A stretch of 64,000 bases of DNA, taken from positions 54,616,404-54,680,403 of the forward strand of contig OU342633.1 in the NCBI GenBank assembly GCA_910589415.1. The letters run 5' to 3'. The position numbers and the translations under genes are program-made. This document shows, piece after piece, positions 46,704 through 58,245 of the stretch. The notes under the pieces were generated by a model. It was not told where the DNA came from and did no database searches. It saw only the letters and a program-made list of their open reading frames with translations. Position 1 is the stretch's first letter. Each line of letters starts with the position of its first letter. Source of the DNA: Malachius bipustulatus. Lineage: Eukaryota; Arthropoda; Insecta; Coleoptera; Melyridae.

Positions 46704-47880
46704 GTCGGCACTATTGCTAACTTCGTTATTATTTAACCTAGAAAGTCGGTTAAATTAGCAAACTAGTAGTATTTTTTCTCCTGAATAAAATGGCGAAAAC
46801 AAAAAAACAATTGAACATCGCGATTTCGAGATATTTAAAAAAATGTAACTTTTTTAATGGAACACGTACCCTATATATTTTTGGATGGATCGGTTGCATA
46901 TTTTATTTTAAAGGAAAAAGTCTTTATGCACTATGATCCTAAAATAATAAATTCATTAATTATTCATTATTTTATTACTCCCAAAGTAGGCTGCGACAAT
47001 TAATGTAATTTAGTGTACCTACCTACGTAATGTAAGGTAAAAAAAAATATCGTCCTCAATAGTGTATTTTTCAATAAAAAAATACACAAAAAAAGGAGTT
47101 GTTATATTGAAAAGGATTTAATTTTAAATAAACAAATAACAGAACTTGTCCGTGTTTTAAATTAAGTCGGCACTATTGCTAACTTCGTTATTATTTGAGC
47201 TCGAAAGTCGGTTAAATTAGTAAACTAGTAGTATTTTTTCTCCTGAATAAAACTATGAAAACAGGAAAACAATTGAACATCGCGTTTTCGATATATTTAA
47301 AAAAATGGATATTTTTTATGGAACACCCTGTATATTTTTAGATGGATCGGTTGCAAAATTTTTTTTAAAGGAAAAAGTCTTTATGCACTATGATCCTAAA
47401 ATAATAAAATTAACACACAAACAAGTTCTGTTATTTGTTTATGTAAAATTAAATCCTTTTCAAGGTAACAACTCTTATTTTTAGTGTATTTTTTTTATTG
47501 AAAAATACACTATTGAGGACGACATAATTTTTTTACCTTACATTACGTAGGTACACTAAATTACAATAATTGTCGCAGCCTACTTTGGGAGTAATAAAAT
47601 AATGAATAATTAATGAATTTATTATTTTAGGATCATAGTCTATAAAGACTTTTCCCTTTAAAAAAAAAATTTGCAACCGATCTATCTAAAAATATACAGG
47701 GTGTTCCATTAAAAAAAATACATTTTTTTAAATATCTCGAAAACGCGATGTTCAATTGTTTTTCTGCTTTCGCTATTTTATTCAGCGGCAAAAATACTAC
47801 TAGTTTGCTAATTTAACCGACTTTCTAGGTTAAATAATAACGAAGTTAGCAATAGTGCCCACTCAATATAAAACACGGTG
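46686..47880. mobile_element. Nested foldback element with TA target duplication
   Basis: The ends CACTGTGTTTTATATT and AATATAAAACACGGTG form a TIR, and TA flanks both sides (46684-46685 and 47881-47882), as expected of Tc1/mariner-type insertion. Inside are three copies of one unit starting GTGTTTTAxATTAAGTCGGC: A at 46688-47145 (+), B, a shorter copy, at 47150-47440 (+), and C at 47440-47880 (-). A and C are full inverted copies of about 450 bp. Each unit has CACTATTGCTAACTTCGTTA near its start and AATAGTGTATTTTTCAAT near its end. No open frame. It sits inside the Penelope-like coding remnant, so it is younger. Confidence 0.75.
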
Positions 47881-48120
47881 TATAGATCCACCGACATTTA
47901 CATAATCCACAATACACAGTAATAAATGAACAGCTAGACACATATCGTTCTCCACTACTTGATTTTCTTCTTGATATCAACAACTAAGAAGATTCTGAAG
48001 AAATGCATTATGATCTAGTTAGTTCTGTTGAAAATTCATTTAAATCTAGTTACTTGTTTTATGATCACTTATAGGTTACCGTACTGTTGCTATGTTACTA
48101 TATCAATAATTTTATTTACA

Positions 48121-48166
48121 TACGTCTGAAGATGCTACATGAAAAGTAGTGAAATACGTGTAACGT
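48121..48166 (+). ncRNA. Hammerhead-ribozyme-like motif (right arm)
   Basis: Plus strand: ACGT, CTGAAGA, TGCTACATGAAAAGTAGT, GAAA, TACGTGTA, ACGT. Stem I (ACGT/ACGT), a CTAC/GTAG helix II, and helix III UAC/GUG with one G-U pair are possible. It is a diverged inverted copy of the motif at 45788-45834; the changes in helix II are in the loop, keeping the stem. Confidence 0.48.
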
Positions 48167-48222
48167 TTCTATTATCCATCAATATACGGTAGAATTTTAT
48201 AAAACATTGGTGTTTTATTCAT

Positions 48223-49643
48223 CATCAATAAGTATGCAGAGATTCTACAAAGTAAGGGTTGAAAACATAAATTTTATGACATCAAAAGAACATGGCTATG
48301 ATCTGATTGAGCGAAAATTAGCTTACTCCACCCCTAGGAACTTGCCACCAATCAGATATCAAAATTAAAAATTAACAAGTGATAAGTAACTAATGTCCTC
48401 TTGATTTCTTTCTGAATAGGGACATTAGACTGCTAAATTTATAAATGTTATAGTAAGGCATTAATTTTAAGTAGAGCCAAATAATTTGTCTTAAAACTTT
48501 CATTAATCATCACAACCTGTTTAAGGCGAGTTAAGTTAAGACAATGGTGACATCTGGCTTAAACTTGCAGATTGCAGAGCTCTTTTTTTAATAAAATGAT
48601 GTCTTCGAAACCAACCCTACTTGACCTTAGGAATATTAACAATGTTGCAATGTTTAAAAGCCCTACTTCAGCATTTTTGTGGGTGATATCCTTATTTTAG
48701 CTTAGCCACAGGAATACATTTTTGGAACATATTTGTCTAATGTTCAAAGTTTTTTTTCCATTGCAAGACCTTTGTTGTTGTTTTTTGTTAACTACTCTCC
48801 TCTGATTAGGGATAGTTTAGTTTTGTTAGAATATTAATGGCACTTATAATTGGGTGTTTTTGCTTAAAACAGTATATTATTTTACATTCCTAAGATAATA
48901 AACGTTGCTTATTTTCTAATAATCATGTAAAACTATTTTTCTTTACTTTTCCAATAATATACCTTAAATTACATCCCCAAGGGCCTTGCTTTCAAGAATC
49001 AAGGTCAGAAATAAGAACAAGAACTATTTGAAGATTAATCTAATAAAAACTCAAAAAAGGTAATCATTTTTATTTTGTACATACAAACTGGAAAGTGTGT
49101 CATAAGAATTTAACATGCAAATTCAATTGCAGTTAAAATATACAATCTAAAGTTAAGGGATGATAATTAAGTACATTTTAGCTATTGCCATAATTATTTC
49201 CCTTAACACACTTACAAGTTTTCACCCTGCTGCTGTACCTATTCATATTACATTACTTTTACTTTACTCATTTTCTCAATAATTTCGTGTTTATTCCATT
49301 GCGATCAAAAAAATTAAATAAAATTAAGAAACGGTTATAATCGAGATCATAATTTACAAAAATTAAAGATCTTTTTTTGCAGTCATGCTATCAATCTTTC
49401 CCAGTAAATAACCCTGAGAGAACTCGGTCCAGATTAACAAAAACCCTAAGTATCGAACAAAAAGTTGTTGTTTTGTCAAAAATTTTAATTGAAATCAAAT
49501 AAAACTAAACGCTCAGTTCTTAAATCATATTTAATTCAGATGAAATACTGCATTGCAGTACAAACCTCTGACTTCATACACATGTACACATAATGAACAC
49601 AAGTTGGAAAACAAAGCGAAAATAAAGGGGGTGATCGATTAGT
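48223..49643. other. Intergenic DNA and NRBF2 3' UTR
   Basis: No gene recognised. The right part should contain the 3' UTR of the minus-strand NRBF2; several TTTATT strings (minus AATAAA) could serve as its poly(A) signal. Confidence 0.45.
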
Positions 49644-50664
49644 TCACTTTTGTTGTTCTTCTACGGACATACTACAAGCAGTTTTGAAACTATCGTAGTT
49701 GAAATTCGATAATTCGTCTGCGGGTGCAGACGAATCCGCTTCTCGAACCTCGGGACTCGACAGACTGTAAGGGGAGTACACGTACGGTGAAGTTCCTCCG
49801 GAAGAATCTGAGACAACCTTCAAGCTATTGTTGTTTTTCTGCTCACCTAAAAAATACAATAATAAACCAATCAATCATCCAGGTGATTTAAAAAATTCCT
49901 GTGAACGCGTATTATTCTATTATCTTTAATAACATAACAAACCTTTTGATTTTTCATTTTCCAGTTGTTTAATTCTCGATTTAAGCACTTCTATTTCCTT
50001 GTTACGATCATCGAGTTGCACCAACAATTGCTGAATTAAGTCTTTCAACTGAAAACTGAGCATATTCAATTCTTCAATGGTCGTGCCGTCATTCTTAGGC
50101 AACTTGCAACCTAAAGTGGGATTAGCGTAATCGATGACATCGAAGGAAATATTCTTCTCATCTACATCTGAATAACTCCTAAGACTCTCGCTATCGCTAG
50201 CATTTCCTCGTTTAACTAAGTTTATCAGCAGCGAATCGTGCTCGTCGATTTTTCGAAATATAGCGTTTTGTAAGGGTTCCCCGGACTGGTCCGACGATTT
50301 TATGTTGCTTATATTCATGTTGAGTTTATTGTGTCTCTGTTCTGTCATAATTTTCTTATAGCTCTCGTACAGCGTCTTTTTCTTTACGATCAGATCGATT
50401 TGTTTCACTGAGTGCTCCTTTTGAGCATTAAGGGAAGCAAGTGCAATGGGATTCTCGGTTTTAGACATTGCCTCTGTGAAGTACGACACTGCATCTTTGT
50501 AGCACTGTATGCACTCGTCCCATTTACCTTGTTTCAGAAGGGCCTCTCCGCGTCTCACTTCCAAATGGGCCTAGGTCAAAATATTGATTACTTGACGTGA
50601 CCTATTTCCACTTACCTAATTTCTAATCATGAAATATTACCTTATTTAAGGGCGCCCCTTCCAT
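49644..50664 (-). CDS. NRBF2: Nuclear receptor-binding factor 2 (autophagy PI3KC3 subunit)
   Basis: NRBF2 binds ATG14/VPS15 in the class III PI3-kinase complex I and tunes autophagy initiation; its MIT domain mediates complex binding. Minus-strand exons are 50664-50641 (MEGAPLNK), 50570-49943 and 49846-49644. All borders are GT-AG and the total is 855 nt, or 284 aa against 287 in human. MEGAPLNKAHLEVRRGEALL matches the family N-terminus (MEGPLNLAHQQ in human). The MIT helices span about residues 7-85 (RRGEALLKQGKWDECIQCYK ...), and a coiled coil spans about 175-215 (KDLIQQLLVQLDDRNKEIEV, then LKSRIKQLENEK). The C-terminal tail is Ser/Pro-rich. The second exon has no ATG at its start, only TTG, so the 8-codon first exon is required. 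Convergent with TMEM127. Confidence 0.92.
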
Positions 50665-50669
50665 TACAG

Positions 50670-53098
50670 TTGCAAATCCTGATGGACACAATTGACAATC
50701 GTTGATCTATGATTATTAATCTAACTAAAATAAAAATAATTACTTGAACTACAAACGGGAATAGACGATATCACTATCACTAGAGATCTAGAGATGGAGT
50801 AAAAGTAAAAGAAATCAGATCACAACACCTATGAAGAAAAGTTTTTAAGGTTAGGTTAAAGTTATTAAAATGTCAGACTAGAATACTGACAAGTCACTTT
50901 TCACCTATGTCATTTTTATTGCTGTCAACTGTTACAGTTTGTTATTTTTCAAAGTGTATTTACCTTTGCTTAGGTACTTACCCAACCTAGTAATATTAAC
51001 TATAGGTAGTGGCTAGTGGCGACACCAAACCAACTTACCTTACCTACCTACCATAGAGAAAGATAATATAATGTTGTCTCTGCTACCTACTTGCAGCTTA
51101 AGGCCACCATTATCCGGCAAAATATAACAAAAGTATTCTATTTAATAAATAACGCGGAAATGTATCAGATTAATAAAGAAAGCTTTTAGCGTCAATAGTA
51201 TAGGAATGATAATATAGGTAATTGAAAAACCTAAAAAAATGTTCCTTAATTGGTGTTTATAGATTCAAAAGCAACCATCATCAAATCAAACCATTATCAT
51301 TATTTAGGAGGCCAAATTTGTGATATGTTGCTCCTATTTCGGGCATTTATTTTGTTTCAGATGCAGTCCGGTATAAGTAGAGTTCATGCCTTTGGGGAGC
51401 TGGAAATCTAGAGTACTGTGACAATTAATATGGAGTTCTATGCTTATTCTTATTTTTTCATGGTATTTTTATTGATTTATTGCCTTAAATTAATTTACAT
51501 TCCCACATTCAGATGCGATTTTTAATGGCTAAATACGATTTTGAATGTTCAAATGTTAAAATGTAAATAAATTTTATTATTCTATGCAAAATAATAAAAT
51601 CCCATATGATAAAAAAAGAAGAAAAATTTCGTGGCCGAAAGCGTGGCTGCATGGCCGTGGAGTCATGATTATGTTACAATTTTTTCAGTTTAGGGTAATT
51701 TTTCATTGCGTAAAATTTCTTAATACTTCCATATACCAAAAAACGAAAAAAAAAAAAATTATCCCTCTCGGAAATTGTCGGAAAAGTCCCTCTCCCTGGC
51801 CGAAAGTACGCGGCTGACCGAACTAACTTGACTTAGGTTTAATTTAGAGCCTATAGAGGGCTGTATTTGGATAGGGCCGCTTTGCGTGAGCTCGCCTTCC
51901 TATATACCGCTCTTTCTGCTATCCTGTTATATCAGATCTCGCGAAATGTGGATTGCGAAGGAAACATTGAGAGGATACCAATCCCGCTTACATTTTACTT
52001 GAAATTTTATGAATGAAATAACAAATCATATAGCTATAGATATACGAAAGGAACGCGATTATCCAAATTATCTTGAAAAAAAAAATTACATCCTTACAAT
52101 TATAGGTATGCTCATTTATTTTAAAACTGTTAAGTAGTCGATGTTTACTGTTTGCAAGCCCTCAAAAAATCTAAATAGCAAGAGCGAGGACGAGTTACCT
52201 TTTGGAGGTACATCACTTTGAAGCTATTTTTATTGTCTATGCAATGCTTTTTATTTTAATTCTAAACGATTTGTCTTTGAGAATCACGAAACTGTTTTAG
52301 GCTCATTGAAATCCGGGAGACTCTCATCAAATAAGTACCCACTTATTTAGCAGATTACCATTTACCTATACATACCAATACGCTCAACTCAAGATTTGGC
52401 AAGTAGGTAAACAGCAGCCAGCGCCACAGAGGCATGGGTTTTTATTACTATAAGAACTTAGCGACGAAGAGCCCAAATTTGGCGACAATACCTCTATTGA
52501 ATGTTTATACCATTTCATGTCGTCAACATAACAAATTAAATTAACCATAACAAATATATACTTTAGAACTAGATATACCTAATAGAAACGTAGTGGTAGC
52601 AGTAATCATTTCACGTCCATAGATGGCGCCACCGCAAAGGTTGCTATTAAATTAAATTTACACTGATACGAGTAGCGCGGATTTATAAGTCTATTATACA
52701 GTTTTGTATTTGCTTGCTCTCATTCAAATATAAAAGCGAACAAGTACATGTTTTGGTATCTAAGAATTGTTATCTATCTATTATGTACCTATACACTTTT
52801 TAAGGTAAAAAAAAATTGGCTACAGATTGTATAACATTATCATCTACAGTTTCTACTTTTCAATAAAACGCTAAAAAGTTAAACTTTTTATTTTAAATTT
52901 ATATGTTTAAATTTAAATGTTTAAATTTATAAACATTAAATTTTACTAATCACGTAAACAACAATAAGTTAGTCGTCAGTACGTGACAATTGCAAAATTT
53001 AAGGAAACCGCCTCTGTTACAAACAAAAAACACGCCGTGACCATGAGCGTTTTGTTGAAGTGGCTGTTCTTGGTCTATTTTTTTGATCCTCTTTTGAT
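50670..53098. other. Intergenic DNA upstream of NRBF2, no gene recognised
   Basis: The NRBF2 promoter should lie at the left end (50670-51000) but has no clear TATA box. A short GC-richer patch at 51620-51960 is unassigned. AGATGGCGCCACCGCAAAGG near 52620 looks like a piece of a dispersed element. Confidence 0.45.
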
Positions 53099-53101
53099 CG
53101 T

Positions 53102-53316
53102 AATCTTGGGAAATCATGCATCTTTTATAGGATAGCCAGGCCTGCTGCATGGGGCAGACCTTTTTTAAAGGGGTGGATCTTAACGTAAGCGGCATGCAAA
53201 AATAACTTTCGATTGATAACAGACAATCTTGGGAAATCGGGAAATCTTTTATATGATAGCAGGCCTTTTTTGAAGAGGTCGATTTTGGCGCTAGAGGGAT
53301 GCAAAGATAACTTCAA
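53102..53316. repeat. Local tandem duplication (two diverged copies)
   Basis: AATCTTGGGAAATC begins both copies (53102 and 53225). They share TCTTTTATA, GATAGC, AGGCCTTTTTT or its variant, GGTxGAT and GCATGCAAA/GATGCAAA, then ATAACTT. Copy lengths are about 120 and 92 bp. Confidence 0.65.
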
Positions 53317-53319
53317 AAC

Positions 53320-54262
53320 GAAGATAAAATTTGGTCCCTTTTCAAGTTAAACTTGACCTGTTTTCAGAATTTCTTCCTTTGGACAGAATCAGAGCTTTTA
53401 GGAGCTGCAAAAGCTTTAGTTTGGGTTGGGAGATGGGATACGCGTTTATTAGAATAATACAAAGTCATAGAATATTTTTTGGCAAGAATTTTATAAAACA
53501 AACTGACAAATTTGGACGAAATTGATGATTGATGGGTGAAACAAAAGTTATACTTACAAAGATAAATTAATACAAAAATAAAGCTTCATACATTCATTAC
53601 ATTATTCAGGTGTGATAGGTATACCCTAATAGATACCTACCTAGACGTGTGTAAGTATATTATTCTTCAAGATATCTTATGATTACTATTATTATTGATC
53701 AAGTAGAATACCTGCAGTTTTTACCGATTTAACGTTTTAATTGATATGAAGTTAGTTTATAAAATATGACTTCCTGTACCATTTAGGCGGATCAAAAAAA
53801 TATCTCTACGTCGTAAATGTTCAATCTTGTCAGTTATCGCAGATTTTTCTCGCTTAATTTGCATATTCGCGGCTGTTAATTAGAAATCAATGAGATAATT
53901 GGAGGCAATAAATTTTCACTAACCTTGACGTAAAAAATGCCTGTATTGATAATGAAAATAAATACACGCCTATTTAAAATATAGTAGGTACCCACTACAC
54001 TCCTTATTTGGTCGTTCTTGGTAGGTTACATTACATTTATAGATTTGCAGCAGGAACTAGGTACTCGTAATATTTTACAAAAAAGAAAAAATTAAAACGA
54101 AATAGCTGATTTTTCCATGATTATTATATTTTTTTATTGTATTTACTAAATATACTTATTTAATTTTATATATAATATATTATGTTTTCATGTGTTTTAT
54201 GTATATACAACATACAATATTATATAGGTATATTCCTACATATAGGTACCTACTTATTGTTT
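53320..54262. other. AT-rich intergenic DNA, no gene recognised
   Basis: Nothing supported; TAGGTACCTAC-type runs and an AT-rich low-complexity stretch at 54060-54260. Confidence 0.5.
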
Positions 54263-54264
54263 TT

Positions 54265-55800
54265 TTTTTTTTATAATGCACATGCACTGCAGGGGAACCT
54301 ATATGACGCTCTGAGAGCGGTGCATGAGCGGAGATATCGATTTACGTTGACTTTGAATCGTTGCAGATTGTTTTCCTCGGGAAATACACTCTCCTTGGAA
54401 CTCTATTCCAAAGGGATGCAGTTCTATACTATACATTAAAGAATTCTAAAAAAAAAGATACGAGATGTAACGAGCTTAAATTGATAGGGATGCGCTATTG
54501 CGGTTCGACGTGTATTTCTGCATGTCTCGTTCTACGTGGAATCAAACGGGCCATTTGTTTTGAACACTTCCAATAAAAATATCTATAAAACAGGGTCAGG
54601 TCAGCTACTTTTCTCCGATGTTCAAGAGTATCTAAAGGACCCCCCAGAATTCTAATGGGAATTGGCTCCCATAAGGATAAAAACAAATTTGTTGTAATTT
54701 TAGGGATCAGAAGCATTATCGATGAAATGATTCCGAAGCCTTCATGGCAATAAGTTCATGAAACTTGTATCCTCGAGATGTGTCCTCGAGAGATTGACCC
54801 CTGAAGATGGATTTTTTTCATGGCAGTGTGTTGCCCTCCCTAATTTTTTGCTATAGAGAACGTTAGTTGGATTATTTGTTAAAATTGAAAAGCTGCTTCT
54901 GTTGCTGTAGATAAATTTTAAGTCTGTTATAAGAACGTCAGGTTGTTGAGAAGTCAACAAATTCGGGAAAATTTTTTCAATTTTGTGATGTTATTTTCGT
55001 AATAGCCTTGGCTGTGACTTTAAAATTGGATATTTTTTGATTTTTTGACGTTTTCAACAGACTTAAAATGTAACTACTGCAATAGCAGCCGCTTTTCAAT
55101 CTTAAGCAGATGAGCTAACGTTTCTTTCTGAAATCATTATGGAGGCCAGCATTTAAAAATAAATGCGTGACTGTCATGAGAGAAAAAAATCCATCTTCAG
55201 CAGTGAATAGAATACCTTGAGAACAAGAGTTTTTTGGGGTTATGTTAACCGGGAGCCAATTCGCATAAGGATTCTGGCGAGGTCCTCTTTAGTCAAATCC
55301 GGGTCCCCATTCAAGTGAATGGCTCTTTTCTGAATGGAGTCAAGTAATCTCAGAGTATGTTTAGGAGTTGAGCTCCAAACATGTGAGCCAGAGTACTCTA
55401 TGCAGGAATCGTCGAATTTGAACCTTGTACAAGAGAAGAGCCTGTTGACGTGGGTATATGCAATTGTGTGCAGATAGTGTCCCGTAGTTCTTGAGAAGCA
55501 CTCTTGGTCAAACCTGCAACATTGATCATGGCAATAAGATGTTCACTGTGAGACTCACAGCAAGCAAACGAAGAGATGGCGATGGAAGGAGAGAGGATCC
55601 CGTCATCACCATATCTGATGGTTCCAAAACGATGACCTTTTTGGGGAAAACACTTCCTGGTTTTCTCAGCGTTAAATTGAGCTTGATTCCTGTCGCCTCA
55701 AGTTATCGACTATCAGACCTGGTGGAGTCAGAGCGGCGGTCTGCCTTTCCGTTACCTTTTGTCCTTTTTGAACTACTCGGGTCTCGCGTTTGAGAAAAGA
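54265..55800 (-). pseudogene. Decayed antisense LINE (RT thumb and C-terminal part)
   Basis: Read on the minus strand and allowing shifts, the order is SGSHVWSSTPKHTLRLLDSI, then QKRAIHLNGDPDLTKEDLAR (about 55420-55270); LDTLEHRRKVADLTLFYRYF, then YWKCSKQMARLIPRRTRHAE (about 54640-54500); and FFLEFF..YRTASLWNRVPR (about 54450-54390). This is the standard tail of Jockey/RTE-like insect LINEs: thumb, LLDxIQKRA, HRRxVxDLxxFYRYxxGxCS, and FFxRTxxLWNxLP. About 600 bp of unrelated DNA (54720-55250) interrupts it right after MRIGSR, so a later insertion or duplication is likely. The 55430-55800 part is only loosely RT-like. Confidence 0.68.
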
Positions 55801-55804
55801 GCAA

Positions 55805-58245
55805 AAGAGAGTAAGTATGATGTCAATATTTTTCATTGTCCTGATGAGAAGAGAATCGTGTCACAGCTCTATGTGGGTATTATTAGCACAGCAGACTGAT
55901 AATTGAAGAGATGAGAAGAAAGATTAGAAATACTCTCTCAACTTTAAGGTGTACCAGGGCCGTAAAAAGTTCATTTTGTTCATCCTATTATTCATCTCCT
56001 AACGATCGTTTTCAGCCATAAAATCGTAATCAATCTTATCGATCTTGATCTTTTGACATTCTCATTCTCCGTTTAAAACATATAGAAGGTCTGAGGAAGG
56101 TAATGGGGGTGTCGTGAGACATAGGTATATGTAAGCCCCCGTTCGTGCCACCACACGGCTTGAGTTAATAAGACGCATGGCAGATAATTACTCGTCGAGA
56201 AGTATTTTGGATGAGTCAACTCGTCCTTTACGTGTTAATTCTTCTTAGGTCCTCTCGTTGTAATCATTTGGGAGGAAACGAGAAAACTTGTGGGGTTGAA
56301 CATCTGACCTGTCACAGCAGTAGGTTTTCTTCCAAACATCTAGGGGTGCTGATTGTTGAAAGATTTACATTGTTGCTTTATGAGTTTTTAGTTAATTAAC
56401 CTTTAGTTAATTCATATATCTGCCTATTTTTTTAAGAATGGAACGTGTAACGTCGTGTATCGTAAAATTTTATTTACACGTGCTGCATTCCAAAAACATG
56501 CTATACTGGTTTGGAACAATGAATAGGTAGGTACCTATACCTAGAGAATTTAGCTGCGAGTGAATAATATAAAAATAATAAATGTTTCCGGTCCGTTTAG
56601 AGATTAGATTCTGTGGCAAGGCAAGAACAAGAAGAATGAATGACATCATGTTCTGAAGCTGCTCAACCCGTTCTTTCTTTCTACAACCGCACGACTTGTA
56701 GCTTGTAGTGGTAGGTACAGCAATCATCTCGCGGTTTTCTTCAGCGAACCTGCTAATTTTAATTTTACCTATACCTATGCGCTTATATGTTACCTATATC
56801 TATTCTGACGCTTGCATTCAAAAGCGTCTTAAGCAACAGATGCGCTTACTTTTACCTGTGATGAATTTCCTTATTTGATGGTTTTTTAGAAAGTTGTTGA
56901 AAATACTGAACAAATCGCTAGAATTATTGGGTATTATAGTTGTCTAGTGTTCAATTTATAATTAATCGAGGATACTTGATGGTCTGCATGTAAATGTTAC
57001 AATAAACAAATTCTCCTCATTTTTTTCTTACCGCGGGATCAGTAATTATTTCCAAATTTACTTTTACTTATATAAATACGCGATTCATTATTAGTAATAA
57101 TTGATCATCATATGCAGCTTCCCCAGCCCCTTTTCGTGCATTTTTATCATCAATATTGGCCACATATTTGGTACCTTCTTTAATTTAAAAGAATGTTCAA
57201 TGCACTAGAAAGTTAATTACAAAATTTATGCCAAGCATTATCCAAACTTCATTGTATATAACTATAACTCTGTCTATATGTATGAATGAAACTTTTATTA
57301 ATGATTTATTACGACGAATCATCGTACAATAATATTAATGCTGACTCAGCACGCTCTTCTGAATGAAAAAGATGAGACATATGGCCATTGCGATGCGCAC
57401 AGTAATAAGACAGCTGTTTCCATCGGCTGTAATTAAATATCACGTAAAGGTGTTGACATTTCTCTCCAGATAACGTCAATAAATACGGCGAAAGACCATA
57501 ATACCCTGGGAGAGCCGCAATTACTAGCTGGCGCCGTCAAGAACTCGCGCCGCTAATTGCAGCCCAGACGCTGAAAGGTCACTGATTTTTTATCAACCAA
57601 GGAACACTCCGTAAAGTATATAGGTACCTAATCTTATAATTTCATTCCTTTGTATGTATTTTTACATTTTTCTCTTAATAAATATTATAAAACAATAATA
57701 AATATAATAGTTATAGGTAATAAAAGCTTAGTTCTGCCTTATGTTAAATTTGCCACATGAGTTGAATTGAACTCAATTGATTAGTAATAATAAATGAAAA
57801 AAAAAACTTGATTCACAAAAATGAAAAAAAAACTGAAAAGGCAAAGAACTATACATATATAGACGACCAATTATCTTTTTTAATAACATCTATAATAGTC
57901 TTAACGTAAATAATATCATAAAGGTTCCACAACCATTTTTAGGAAAACAACTTGTTTCCAAAGGAACAAAAAGGATGTAAAAAGAATACATTTTGTTGTA
58001 AAGATCACGTATTGACAAGTAAAATGATACAAAAAGATTGCAAGGAAAACCGAAGAAGCCTGTCAGTTATAAGCAAAACCATGACCCTCTGGAAAACAGA
58101 CCTAACGGCAGAAAGTACTATGTAGGTACTCTAACAATCGAAGACATTCATATCAAGAACGGTATAGACCATACCAAGGTGACTCAACAAGAAGAGTTAA
58201 TATAATCAACCAACGTATAAAACAACTTAAAAACAAGAACAAATA
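55805..58245. other. Intergenic DNA, no gene recognised
   Basis: No frame with recognisable motifs. The block at 57480-57600 (GGAGAGCCGCAATTACTAGC, CTCGCGCCGCTAATTGCAGC) is GC-richer and partly self-complementary, but unassigned. Confidence 0.45.

Larger units (their letters stand above)
45734..48222. mobile_element. Penelope-like retroelement, two partial copies head-to-head
   Basis: The outer arms (about 45734-46034 and 47921-48222) are reverse complements over some 300 bp. At 46302-46356 and 46391-46445 there is a second, 55 bp inverted repeat around a roughly 35 bp spacer; it is where the two copies meet. The plus copy runs from 46391 through a GIY-YIG domain remnant, is interrupted by a nested element (46686-47880), and continues as VINEQLDTYRSPLLDFLLDI to the right arm. 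The minus copy is shorter and is broken by unrelated DNA that includes ACATCCTGTATA. Both arms carry a hammerhead-like motif. GIY-YIG plus a hammerhead-like core in the terminal repeats points to Penelope-like elements rather than LINEs. No reverse transcriptase part is present. Confidence 0.72.
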
